From Nitrospira sp. (lineage in GTDB: Bacteria > Nitrospirota > Nitrospiria > Nitrospirales > Nitrospiraceae), in NCBI GenBank assembly GCA_022843785.1, contig JALHMZ010000005.1, positions 124,001 through 188,000 of the forward strand: a stretch of DNA of 64,000 bases. Reading direction: 5' to 3'. A program made the position numbers and the translations under genes. Below, piece by piece: positions 44,699-52,598 of the stretch. How positions within the stretch are numbered: position 1 is the stretch's first letter; each line of letters begins with the position of its first letter. The notes under the pieces were generated by a model, which saw only the letters and a list, made by a program, of their open reading frames with translations, did no database searches and was not told the origin of the DNA.

Positions 44699-45216
44699 GG
44701 ACCTTCCTCCAAGAGTCGTGGTATAGCCTCAGAATTGTCATACACGGCCCAGGTACTGGCCAAGGGACGATAGACCCCGCAAAAATTCTTCCAACTTCGC
44801 CCAAATCTCCGCAGAACATCAGCCCGCGGAACATCATGGCCCCCCTGTCGAACACGTGCCGCGATGCGCTGAAGCGCAAGCTGAACGGATGGCAACGATA
44901 AGAACACGATATCGATCCGATAGCCATCGGCCTTCCATCGATTAAGCAACCGCAGGTAGGTCCGACCACTCAGGGTGCTCTCGAAGGCAAAATCCTCCCG
45001 TCCCTTTACCAAGCGAGTGAGTTCAGTCAACACGAACCGCGCTGCCCGCCGCGCAGCTAGCTCCGGACGCAGTGGCGACAACCCGCCGGCAATTAAATCG
45101 GCATTCACAAAATGCACGACCCCTACTTCACGGAGCAAGAATTCTCTCGCAAACGTCGTTTTTCCTGCCCCATTGGGCCCGGCAATCACAATGCAGCGAG
45201 GAGACACGATTTTCAT
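44695..45216 (-). CDS. Zeta-toxin-like P-loop kinase
   Basis: 173 aa. The Walker A motif IVIAGPNGAGKTTFAREF is at residues ~9-26, NADLIAGGLSP and FAFESTLSGRTYLRLL follow, and VFLSLPSVQLALQRIAARV lies before the C-terminus. Zeta toxins phosphorylate UDP-N-acetylglucosamine. The start at 45216 follows GGCGGTGG. It is coupled to the following 51-aa gene. Confidence 0.85.
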   Translation of the reverse strand: MKIVSPRCIVIAGPNGAGKTTFAREFLLREVGVVHFVNADLIAGGLSPLRPELAARRAARFVLTELTRLVKGREDFAFESTLSGRTYLRLLNRWKADGYRIDIVFLSLPSVQLALQRIAARVRQGGHDVPRADVLRRFGRSWKNFCGVYRPLASTWAVYDNSEAIPRLLEEGP

Positions 45217-45639
45217 CGTGGCACCACCGCCACACACAGACTCCTTCTGCAAGTTGGGTCGAACACCGTGGCCGTCACTGCCAATCCCATATCCCGCATG
45301 GCACACCCGCTCACCGCCGGCATTGTAGCGGATATACAAAGGGAAGAACAGAACTGGCCCTGACCTGACGAGAGCGACCAGTGGGCGCAGTGCCCCTAGG
45401 TCTCGCCATGTTGGGACCGCCTTGCGTAGACACGGCGCCCGGTCCTTCTGCATCGGAACCACGTAGGTCGTCATGACCCTCTGGTACCGTCAGAGAATGA
45501 GATGCACGATTCACAATTAGTTTCCTCTTCTCCCCGATCGAGTCCTGCCCCGCACCTCTTGTGACGGCCTCCAAAGAGGCCTACAATTCTTCCTGACTAC
45601 TCGCCACTGCTCCCACACCACTCACCGGGGAGGTTCGCC

Positions 45640-45949
45640 ATGCAGACCTACGTCAGTTTCGTGAAAGTTCACGCAGCACGGGCTCCAAACCATGAAGGAC
45701 CGGGGCGTCGAGCGGGCCGAAATGGTAAAGCAGAATGCCAAGGCGCTCGGCGGGAAACTCGTCCAAGCCTACTACTGCCTCGGCGAGTATGACGTCGTCG
45801 CCGTCTGGGAATTTCCGGACAACAAGACGGCCATGAAGGCGGCGGTCATGAACGCGTCGCTGGGGCACATTCAGATCTCCACGATGCCGGCCGTGAACCG
45901 CGAGGAATGGAAGAGCTTGCTGCAACAGGCACGGGGAATTAAAAAGTAG
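45640..45949 (+). pseudogene. GYD-domain protein with frameshift
   Basis: GYD family proteins start MQTYVSLV-FT--G---MKDRG. The ATG at 45640 follows a perfect GGGGAGG site and starts MQTYVSFVK. Between ~45661 and 45668 (GTGAAAGTTCACG) one extra base breaks the frame, and the remainder continues in a different frame: FTQHGLQTMKDRGVER...IQISTMPAVNREEWKSLL. The GYD signature and C-terminal end are intact. Either the gene is broken or the base is a sequencing error. Confidence 0.78.
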
Positions 45950-46064
45950 CCCCGCTAACGACGACCAGGCACTCGATCGATCGCCGGCTCACCGCCGCAG
46001 GCCTCGCCGCCCTTCCGGGGCTGGGCTTGCTGTGGGCCGGACCTGCGCCCGCCCGGCAAGGACA

Positions 46065-46163
46065 GCGGTAGTGCCCGTCCTGGAGTGCGACGGCATGAAA
46101 ACCATTCTTGGGCCCGCCGACATCCACCCCGACGACGATCGAACGGGGCTTGTGGTGATTCAT
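46065..46163 (-). pseudogene. DUF429 5' fragment, copy 3
   Basis: Start region with SIVVGVDVGGPKNGFH and AVALQDGHYR, then loss of similarity in a GC-rich sequence. The leader with ACCGATTCAAG and AAGACTCCCGGTAC at 46183-46196 is shared with the other copies. Confidence 0.7.
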
Positions 46164-46326
46164 ACCGATTCAAGTGGGAGAAAAGACTCCCGGTACATTT
46201 ACATAGTTCCTACGCCGCACACTGTTCGAGTGCAAGACCTGACCCCTAAAATGTTTTCCAAGAGCAAGAAAAGAGTCCTGGTACAGGTTCCCTCTGTTGG
46301 CTTGGGGAATTACAGCCGTCCTTCTT

Positions 46327-46379
46327 CCCCCGTCGTCGCGGAGGGCGTTACAGTAGCTCCGGAGCTTGAGGACGATTTG
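46327..46379 (-). pseudogene. hsdM 5' fragment, remnant B
   Basis: Minus-strand CAAATCGTCCTCAAG...GGAGCTACTGTAACGCC...CGCGACGACGGGG encodes QIVLKLRSYCNALRDDG, matching HsdM residues 6-22 (QIVQKLWNYCNVLRDDG) in frame, without the rest of the gene. Confidence 0.75.
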
Positions 46380-46464
46380 AGGAGCCTGAATACATATGTA
46401 GGTGAGCTGAAGTCGATGCTTCCCATGGAGAGAAGTACGGTGCGTCTCCGAAAGACCCTTGCGG

Positions 46465-46674
46465 TTACGCAGGTTGATAGTGCAACACAAGCAGCTGGCT
46501 GGATTTCAGTGAAAGCATGGCATACGTCCGGCCGTCATTGTCGGCAAATTCCGCTTCAAACACACCAGGACCAAGCAATTCCACCACGGTCCCCACTTGT
46601 CCACGCAGCAGACCCCGATCGGGAATATCCTCGGTCAGCGCCACCACATCAAGTACGCAAATCTCTTGGTTCAT
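46465..46674 (-). CDS. DUF4926 family protein (copy 2)
   Basis: 69 aa, MNQEICVLDVVALTEDIPDRGLLRGQVGTVVELL..., with the same GLLRGQVGTVV core as copy 1. It lies directly downstream of a DUF6883 remnant, mirroring copy 1. The gene appears intact. Confidence 0.8.
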   Translation of the reverse strand: MNQEICVLDVVALTEDIPDRGLLRGQVGTVVELLGPGVFEAEFADNDGRTYAMLSLKSSQLLVLHYQPA

Positions 46675-46689
46675 GATGTCTGCTCCCTA

Positions 46690-46802
46690 CTAAAGAACAT
46701 AACACGAGGCAAATCGTGGGAAGTCTTCGCCGTAGCGAATGATCCACAGGCTCCGCACGGTCGCCACTCCACCAGTGCCCGCTCAACATTCGGAAGTTTC
46801 AT
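46690..46802 (-). pseudogene. DUF6883 remnant (internal deletion)
   Basis: The 5' end (ATG 46802, MKLPNVERALVEW) and the 3' end (TVRSLWIIRYGEDFPRFASCYVL, split over two frames by the fusion) of a DUF6883 gene are directly joined, about 80 codons being lost. The shared C-terminal pattern V-R-x-x-W-x-I...PRF...Y matches the intact copy at 43707. It is followed by intact DUF4926. Confidence 0.75.
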
Positions 46803-46949
46803 GCGAATCGTTGAACCCGCTCCATCTCACTGCCATCCGCTTCTAATGTGCGGCTCTTCGTCAACCCCTCGACTCTATCCTGAGCACCGCCGAAAGATAG
46901 TCGCTAGTACTCATACCGCCTGCCTGCGCCCAGTACGGCACGACGGGCA

Positions 46950-47036
46950 GGGAGGACATTGCCATCATTCCAGAGCTGTTGAAAGATTGAGGACGCGGCG
47001 ACATTCCGTGACTTGCTCATGCGAATGGGTCATGGG
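46950..47036 (-). pseudogene. hsdM 5' fragment, remnant C
   Basis: Leader CCATTCGCATGAGCAAGTCACGG then ATGTCGCC..., TTTCAACAGCTCTGGAATGATGGCAATGTCCTCC, closely parallel to remnant A including the inserted CTGCCCGTCGTGCC, with hsdM-like GGTATGAGTACTAGCGACTATC beyond at ~46875-46915. Frame destroyed. Confidence 0.7.
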
Positions 47037-47085
47037 GAAACGCGGTGGGAAGAGACTTCCGGTACCCTTTCTGTTTTTGTCCGAC

Positions 47086-47328
47086 TCAGGCCGTCGCCTT
47101 CATTCGTTTGCTCGCATGCAACACGGTGAAGCCGATCACTGTTTCGCCTTCGTACCGAACGATGATATCGTCATCCGTCATTTCGCTGTCGGTGGCAAGG
47201 TTGGGCTTTTTATAGTTCACATACAGCGTGTCCGCTTCGTCGTCATAGGTGAGCCATACGGCACGCTGTGGCGACCGATTCACCGCCGGAATCAGCTTCA
47301 AGTACTCTTGAATGTCTACGATGGCCAT
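47086..47328 (-). CDS. DUF2283 family protein (antitoxin-like)
   Basis: 80 aa. YDDEADTLYVNYKK and DIIVRYEGETVIGFTVLHAS are diagnostic of DUF2283. It overlaps the upstream PBECR-like gene by 13 bases and is expected to be its antitoxin partner. Confidence 0.83.
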   Translation of the reverse strand: MAIVDIQEYLKLIPAVNRSPQRAVWLTYDDEADTLYVNYKKPNLATDSEMTDDDIIVRYEGETVIGFTVLHASKRMKATA

Positions 47329-47621
47329 ACCTGCCTCCTCTTCGAAAGCGACCGCACGCGTCGCGTCACGAATGCCGTGATGATAAAACCATCATCGGCA
47401 CATTCCCGGTACACCACCACAAGGTGCTTGCCGGTTTCTAGCTCACGGACCGCGAGGTGCTCCCCATCACCGCCGAGCAATATGCGGTCTGGCTGCTCAA
47501 CCGTCTCTAACACCTCTCCGCGCAGACCAGCCAGCTCACCATGCTCCTCTGCAATATGTGTCCAGCGTTCGTCGGTGAGTCGAATCGGCACGCCGTTCCT
47601 GGACACAATATGATCGATCAC
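47316..47621 (-). CDS. PBECR-like (barnase/EndoU/ColicinE5/RelE-like) putative toxin
   Basis: 101 aa. IRLTDERWTHIAEEHGEL, VEQPDRIL, and the C-terminal LVVVYRECADDGFIITAFVTRR are typical of small nuclease toxins paired with DUF2283. It is coupled to DUF2283 downstream. Activity not shown. Confidence 0.78.
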   Translation of the reverse strand: MIDHIVSRNGVPIRLTDERWTHIAEEHGELAGLRGEVLETVEQPDRILLGGDGEHLAVRELETGKHLVVVYRECADDGFIITAFVTRRVRSLSKRRQVWPS

Positions 47622-47752
47622 CGCTCTCCCATGCCCAGGCCACGCACAGAATGACCATGTATCAGTTGCAGCCCCGTAGCCGCAGACATTCTACACGGAT
47701 AGACCGGCGCTGGAAATACGGATCTTCAGCAGGCTCTGTTCATCCCACATTC

Positions 47753-47950
47753 TCAGGTATCGTCGCGAGTGGACCTGACCAGCGGACACTGCTGATTGTG
47801 CAGGCAGCACCACGCAGCGACCTCCTCCGCAATGTGCGTGGAGAGCGGCTCGCGGGAGTGCCCGTCCTGGAGTGCGACGGCATGAAAGCCCTTCTTAGGA
47901 CCGCCGACATCCACACCGACGACGATGGAACCCAGCTCGCGTCGCTTCAT
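47753..47950 (-). pseudogene. DUF429 5' fragment, copy 4
   Basis: 65 codons: SIVVGVDVGGPKKGFHAVA then LQDGHSREPLSTHIAEEVAAWC; family similarity ends about there, and the frame ends in unrelated residues. Preceded by the same leader (ACCGATTCAAG; AGACGCCCGGGTACC at 47971-47985). Confidence 0.75.
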
Positions 47951-48023
47951 ACCGATTCAAGCGCAAGACAAGACGCCCGGGTACCTTTTCTTTATTTCAG
48001 GCAGACACACAAGGGGCGCAGAC

Positions 48024-48317
48024 TCAACCTGATCTCGCCTTCCAGTATCCAGGCTCTCGCTTCAGGTGCATGATCGCGAGTATTTCGACCGTCTCAGATC
48101 TTGTGCGGTAGATGACGCCGTATGGGAAGCGAGGGAGTCTGCACTTTTTGATATCGCCTTCGACCTTGGGGTACATATTCGGCCGACGTCTGATTCTGTG
48201 GAGGGCATCATCCAGGATGTCGAGAAAACGCCGGTCAAGACCCGGTTGTCTTCCCCCGTAAAAGCTCGCCGCCTCATCCGCCTCAATTCGAGCTTCCCGA
48301 TGCCACAAGACTCGCAT
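48024..48317 (-). CDS. RelE/ParE-type toxin
   Basis: 97 aa. The ParE pattern is seen in ARIEADEAASFYGGRQPGLDRRFLDILDDAL and FPYGVIYRTRSETVEILAIMH. Its start overlaps the stop of the upstream antitoxin gene by one base (TGATG). ParE toxins act on gyrase. Probably a working pair. Confidence 0.9.
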   Translation of the reverse strand: MRVLWHREARIEADEAASFYGGRQPGLDRRFLDILDDALHRIRRRPNMYPKVEGDIKKCRLPRFPYGVIYRTRSETVEILAIMHLKREPGYWKARSG

Positions 48318-48547
48318 CAGGCGTGCTTCTTCCGAAGTTCCGCCATGACCGTATCGGAGTCGATCAACTCGACTTCCCCTCGATCGATCTGCTCGCAGCG
48401 ACGTTGAATCTCATCCCGCCATGCCTGCGACACCTCAAAGTCCTCCTCGAAGTCGAGGCTTTCCAGGAGCGATTCAGCAATCATGGCACGGGTGCCGGGT
48501 TCCAACTGCATGGCCTCTTCCAAAACCTTCTTTGCATTCGCTTTCAT
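48317..48547 (-). CDS. Addiction-module antitoxin (CHP02574 type)
   Basis: 76 aa. MKANAKKVLEEAMQLEPGTRAMIAESLLESL is the family start, and WRDEIQRRCEQIDRGEVELIDSDTVMAELRKK is the family end. It precedes the ParE toxin. Confidence 0.92.
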   Translation of the reverse strand: MKANAKKVLEEAMQLEPGTRAMIAESLLESLDFEEDFEVSQAWRDEIQRRCEQIDRGEVELIDSDTVMAELRKKHA

Positions 48548-48577
48548 GGTGTCAACGCCTCCTCCAGGTCACCGGGC

Positions 48578-48778
48578 TTACACGCCATTCCAGACCTCGT
48601 CGTCCTGGTTGTCCCACACATGGCGCATGGCCGGTTCCTGCGCCTGCTTCAACTCCTCAGTAAGCCGGTCTCTCAGGCCATGCTTAATTTCAATATATTC
48701 GATGAAATCCAGCACTTCCTGCGCGAGTGTGTCTGGAAGCTTCTGCGCTTCTTTGAAAATTCGCTCAGCTGTCGACAT
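48578..48778 (-). CDS. DUF2281-like antitoxin, orphan
   Basis: 66 aa, MSTAERIFKEAQKLPDTLAQEVLDFIEYIEIKHG..., a typical antitoxin with helical N-terminus; no adjacent toxin is found, the next gene downstream being another antitoxin. Confidence 0.78.
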   Translation of the reverse strand: MSTAERIFKEAQKLPDTLAQEVLDFIEYIEIKHGLRDRLTEELKQAQEPAMRHVWDNQDDEVWNGV

Positions 48779-49181
48779 CGCGTCCTCCCCGTTAGGCCAC
48801 CACCGTAGTCGGTGGTCTCCATTATGGTCTGAACACCCTCTGGAAACAACCGAGACATCATTCTAAGTCCACTGTTTGGCGCATTTAGCGCAGGTTTGAT
48901 GGACCCCCATAGTCCGGCGGCACGGGTCCGATACAAGGCAGTGAGAACGATGGTAGCCCGACTCTTCCAAGGGAGCAGCATGGCTGTTCACGAATACTCC
49001 AGAGCAGGGGACAAGGAGTGGGACAGGCAAACGCGGAGACGAAACCGGGACATCCTACTTTTTCAAGTAGCTTGGTCTACGAGCCTGAACGGTAGGACGA
49101 GGGTACGCAAGTTGCCGGACCGCCGCCCGCGAGGACATTCAGAATGTCCCCATTTTCTTCTCGCGGTCACCTTGTGTCCCG
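48779..49181. other. Gap with a short palindrome; no gene identified
   Basis: 403 bases. GGACATTC-A-GAATGTCC (49133-49149) is a perfect 8-bp inverted repeat, flanked by CCGCGAG...CTCGCGG. A minus-strand frame at 48790-48981 is weakly protein-like but not recognised. Confidence 0.4.
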
Positions 49182-49760
49182 CTACTCGGTCAGCGCCCCG
49201 GTTGCCTGGAACTCCAGGGCGTTCAGTCCGGTTTCCACCATGCCTTTGAACTCTTCAACCACATGGGCCAATGGCGCCACTGCGGCCATCGATCCCAGAA
49301 TGACATTCGCAGGCTTGAAAAAATACTTCAGCATCTTTCGAGCGCCACTTCGAAAGAACGTCACAACCCCGGCGAAAGCGCTGGCCTGCTCCTGTGCAGA
49401 CATGTCTTGCGCCGCCGCATGATCCTGCGCGACGATATCGAGCAGCGCAATCGTCCTCCTGTACGCATCTCCATAGACGGCCAGTTTCAGAGTCAGCTGT
49501 AAACCGGTCAGCCCTACCCTCTCAAACCCTTCGTTGTGCTCGCCGCGCAGAATCTCGTTTCTCAGCGTGTTGAGTGCCGGCTTTACTTCACCTTCCCATG
49601 CCTGCGTCATGTCACGTCGAAACTGAGGGGGAACGGCAAAACCAGGAATGGCAATGGCAATCTCGAAAATATATTCAAGGGTGTTCAGAAATTCTGCGAG
49701 CGGGTGACTGTCTTCTTGGTTCGGCTGCCAAGCCGGAGCGGTTTGATACGTGGTCGGCAT
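49182..49760 (-). CDS. Hypothetical protein, 192 aa
   Basis: A helical protein with TYQTAPAWQPNQEDSHPLAEFLNTLEYIFEIA, GLQLTLKLAVYGDAYRRTI, and a hydrophobic C-terminal KPANVILGSMAAVAPLAHVVEEF that could be a membrane-active helix. AAAGGAG lies upstream of the start. No family is recognised. In a defence neighbourhood it could be an effector, but nothing supports this beyond location. Confidence 0.72.
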   Translation of the reverse strand: MPTTYQTAPAWQPNQEDSHPLAEFLNTLEYIFEIAIAIPGFAVPPQFRRDMTQAWEGEVKPALNTLRNEILRGEHNEGFERVGLTGLQLTLKLAVYGDAYRRTIALLDIVAQDHAAAQDMSAQEQASAFAGVVTFFRSGARKMLKYFFKPANVILGSMAAVAPLAHVVEEFKGMVETGLNALEFQATGALTE

Positions 49761-49810
49761 CTACAACTCCTTTCGTCACGTACGCTGAAGCACGGGAAAC
49801 AATCTGCCTA

Positions 49811-50002
49811 TCAGGCATTGCTCCCTATCTGCCGCCATGCAATCATCCACAACTGTTTCCTGCCGGATTCGATTTCGGCGGCGATCTGAGCGATATCGGT
49901 TCCTGACACTGTTTTCTTCCCCCAGAAGTTGACCTCGTCCGGCTTGCGGCTGGCAAGAAACTCAAACCACTTGTTGTCTGTTACGCCGACATAGAACTTC
50001 AT
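49811..50002 (-). pseudogene. HNH-endonuclease-type N-terminal remnant
   Basis: About 63 aa: MKFYVGVTDNKWFEFLASR then KPDEVNFWG matches the start of a ~300-aa HNH endonuclease family, after which the frame degrades (KKTVSGTDIAQIAAE). It is the truncated end of a nuclease gene just downstream of hsdM. Confidence 0.65.
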
Positions 50003-50009
50003 AGATTCA

Positions 50010-51512
50010 TTACGCCACGGTTTTTGAGCCCCCCTCGCCCAGATCGTTCGCAATCAATCTGAACTGCTCTAGCGCCGCTTCTAAGTCGTCGACGATCTCC
50101 TGCGCGATGATGTCTGGATTGGGAAGATTGGCGGAGTCTTCGAGGCTCTCGTCTTTGAGCCAGAAGATGTCGAGGCTGGCTTTGTCGCGGGCGATCAGCT
50201 CGTCGTAGTCGTAGGCACGCCAGCGGCCGTCTGGTTTTTTCTCTGACCACATCGCTTTGCGAGTGTGTCTATTCGCCGGATTGTAGCATTTCACGAACTC
50301 GTCGAGGTCTTCGCGCTTGAGTGGATCAGTCTTGAGTGTGAAGTGTTTGTTGGTGCGGAGATCGTAGATCCAGAGCTTCTTGGTCCAGGGAGTCTCGCTC
50401 GCAGGCTTCTTGTCGAAGAAGAGGACGTTGGCTTTTACGCCTTGCGCATAGAAGAGCCCAGTCGGTAGACGCAGCAACGTGTGGACATCGCACTCGTGCA
50501 GGAGCTTGCGACGGACGGTCTCACCTGCCCCACCTTCGAAGAGGACGTTGTCCGGCACCACGACTGCGGCCCGGCCATTTTGCTTCAGCAACGTTTTGAC
50601 GTGCTGCACGAAATTAAGTTGCTTGTTGGAGGTCGTCGCCCAGAAGTCGTCCCGTTCGACGATGTCCCGCTCTTTAGAGACCTGGCCCTCTTCGCCAACG
50701 ATTGTCGTGCTGCTCTTCTTCCCGAACGGCGGATTGGTCATCACGATGTCGAACCGATCCCCAGGATCAGCGGCCAAGGAGTCGGATACGACGATGGGCA
50801 GGCCCTTGTCGCTCCCGATCCCGTGCAGCATCAGGTTCATCGCGCAGAGCCGCGCGGTGCTTTGGACTAACTCCCATCCCTTGAACGTGCCTTGCTTGAG
50901 CTGGCGCTTTTCGTCTTTAGTCAGGTTGGGATAGTGCTTCACGATGTAGTCGTGGGCGGCCAGAAAAAATCCGCCGGTCCCGCAGGCTGGGTCGCAGATC
51001 GTCTCGTTGGACTTCGGAGCAATAGCCTCAACCATCGCTTGGATCAGCGGCCTGGGAGTGAAGTATTGACCCGCTCCGGACTTGGTGTCCTGCGCGTTCT
51101 TCTCCAGTAAGCCCTCGTAGGCGTCCCCTTTCACATCGGCACTCATCGTGGACCAGTCTTCTTTGTCGATCAGATCCACAATCAGCCGCCGAAGCTTCAC
51201 AGGATCCTGAAACTTGTTCTGGGCCTTCGTGAAAATCAGGCCGAGCATGCCCTTCCCTTTGCCGAGTTCCTCCAGGAGATGGCGGTAGTGATCAAACAGG
51301 TCGTCGCCGTCCTTCTTGAGGAGGCTAGGCCAACTGTACTTGTCGGGAATCTGGCTGGGCTGATTGTACGGCGGCTTCGTGCGCTCGTCGGCCATCTTGA
51401 GGAAGAGCAAGTACGTCAACTGCTCGACATAGTCGCCATAGCTCATCCCATCGTCGCGGAGGACATTGCAATAATTCCAAAGCTTTTGGACGATCTGGGC
51501 TGTGGGAGACAT
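50010..51512 (-). CDS. hsdM: Type I restriction-modification methyltransferase subunit
   Basis: 500 aa N6-adenine methylase subunit. The AdoMet-binding DPACGTGGF (residues 174-182) and the catalytic NPPF (260-263) are present, along with an N-terminal HsdM domain (QIVQKLWNYCNVLRDDGMSYGDYV) and a C-terminal coiled-coil-like region. It starts 4 bases after tcmP and has no separate hsdS next to it; hsdS is >3.7 kb upstream. Confidence 0.96.
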   Translation of the reverse strand: MSPTAQIVQKLWNYCNVLRDDGMSYGDYVEQLTYLLFLKMADERTKPPYNQPSQIPDKYSWPSLLKKDGDDLFDHYRHLLEELGKGKGMLGLIFTKAQNKFQDPVKLRRLIVDLIDKEDWSTMSADVKGDAYEGLLEKNAQDTKSGAGQYFTPRPLIQAMVEAIAPKSNETICDPACGTGGFFLAAHDYIVKHYPNLTKDEKRQLKQGTFKGWELVQSTARLCAMNLMLHGIGSDKGLPIVVSDSLAADPGDRFDIVMTNPPFGKKSSTTIVGEEGQVSKERDIVERDDFWATTSNKQLNFVQHVKTLLKQNGRAAVVVPDNVLFEGGAGETVRRKLLHECDVHTLLRLPTGLFYAQGVKANVLFFDKKPASETPWTKKLWIYDLRTNKHFTLKTDPLKREDLDEFVKCYNPANRHTRKAMWSEKKPDGRWRAYDYDELIARDKASLDIFWLKDESLEDSANLPNPDIIAQEIVDDLEAALEQFRLIANDLGEGGSKTVA

Positions 51513-51516
51513 TTTG

Positions 51517-52593
51517 TTACTTCCTCATTCTAATTGGACGTGGTTCACGAAACCGTTTCACGTCGGGAACATAGAAGTCGATATCGATGACTCCTTCCTT
51601 TTTCAACTTTGCAAGGACTGCTCTAGCATGTTGCCGTTTCACACCATGCTCGAAACAAACTTTCATGACATCAACTTCACTCGAAAGGCGCCTACTCCTG
51701 AGCAGATTCTCAAGCTCGCTTTCGAACGCCGTAATTTTGCTCGCCTGAACTTCGGTCATTGGCAGTAGAAGCTGCTCCGGCCGAATATTCTCCCGATCGA
51801 TGGGAAAGTCAGCCTCCCCACTGAATTCGTCCTTACGCCACGCCACCTCAAGAAACTTATCGATGCCAAGCGGGTGGGCGGAGCCGAAAATTAGCCCATA
51901 AATGTTTGCCCCCTTCTTTATTGAAAACGGAGCAAGGTAATACTCTTGGCCAGGAGGAAGCAGCGCTCTGTAGTACTCAAGTGCCGCACGATGAACATGG
52001 AAGTAGTCTTCCGGCCGATCAATTTTCTGCCAGATGGCCGGATGGTCACGAAATCGGTGGAGCGTCGATGACGAGAGAAAGAACAGAAAGTCACATGTCG
52101 GCGAATTAACCAGCTTACGAAACACGTCAGGTGTGACGTGTGCAACACCGGTCTGGTCAATAAACACCAGTTTGGCTGCCTGTGAGTTCCCTAGTACCAA
52201 TTCGGACGCCCGGAAAGCGTCATCGAATCGCAGTGCTTGTATATCGAAACTTACGTTAGGAAGTTGGAACCCATGGCTGGCAATGTTGATTTTGAGCCGG
52301 GCAACCTTGTCTGAATCCTCGTCATAGAAGTGGACATGGATGCGGACTTTCCCCCACCCCTGTGCACTCCGAAACTCCTGAAGTTGCCGTAACAATCGCA
52401 GTGGACTGCCGGGAGTGTTCTGGGTATCTGTTCCAGGGCCAGCGAAAAAGTCGAACACATGAATGGCATTGCGCAATGGCCTTTCAGGGGCCAAGAACAC
52501 TGGGAACCATTCTCGTGCATAAAGTTCGAATATGTGAAGCTTGGTGAGTGTCCCCTCGTCGAACGGCTTGTTGTGAAAGTCGTCAGGCGACAT
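51517..52593 (-). CDS. tcmP: Three-Cys-motif partner protein TcmP
   Basis: 358 aa. FDFFAGPGTDTQNTPGSPLRLL is the family nucleotide/AdoMet-binding start, and KLVFIDQTGV and FFLSSSTLHRF follow. The family is named for its constant neighbour, a three-Cys-motif protein, which is present directly upstream (DUF5131). It lies 5 bases after DUF5131 and 4 bases before hsdM. It may be a nucleic-acid-modifying partner; function is not established. Confidence 0.85.
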   Translation of the reverse strand: MSPDDFHNKPFDEGTLTKLHIFELYAREWFPVFLAPERPLRNAIHVFDFFAGPGTDTQNTPGSPLRLLRQLQEFRSAQGWGKVRIHVHFYDEDSDKVARLKINIASHGFQLPNVSFDIQALRFDDAFRASELVLGNSQAAKLVFIDQTGVAHVTPDVFRKLVNSPTCDFLFFLSSSTLHRFRDHPAIWQKIDRPEDYFHVHRAALEYYRALLPPGQEYYLAPFSIKKGANIYGLIFGSAHPLGIDKFLEVAWRKDEFSGEADFPIDRENIRPEQLLLPMTEVQASKITAFESELENLLRSRRLSSEVDVMKVCFEHGVKRQHARAVLAKLKKEGVIDIDFYVPDVKRFREPRPIRMRK

Positions 52594-52598
52594 GAGGC

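Noticed and set aside
46032..46676. 214-codon plus-strand frame
   Set aside because: It is built from antisense DUF429 and hsdM fragments and the antisense of DUF4926; no single protein family fits.
42889..49900. CRISPR array or integron attC array as explanation for the repeated motifs
   Set aside because: Repeats are irregularly spaced, follow gene 5' ends and lack uniform spacers, palindromic attC structure or an integrase.
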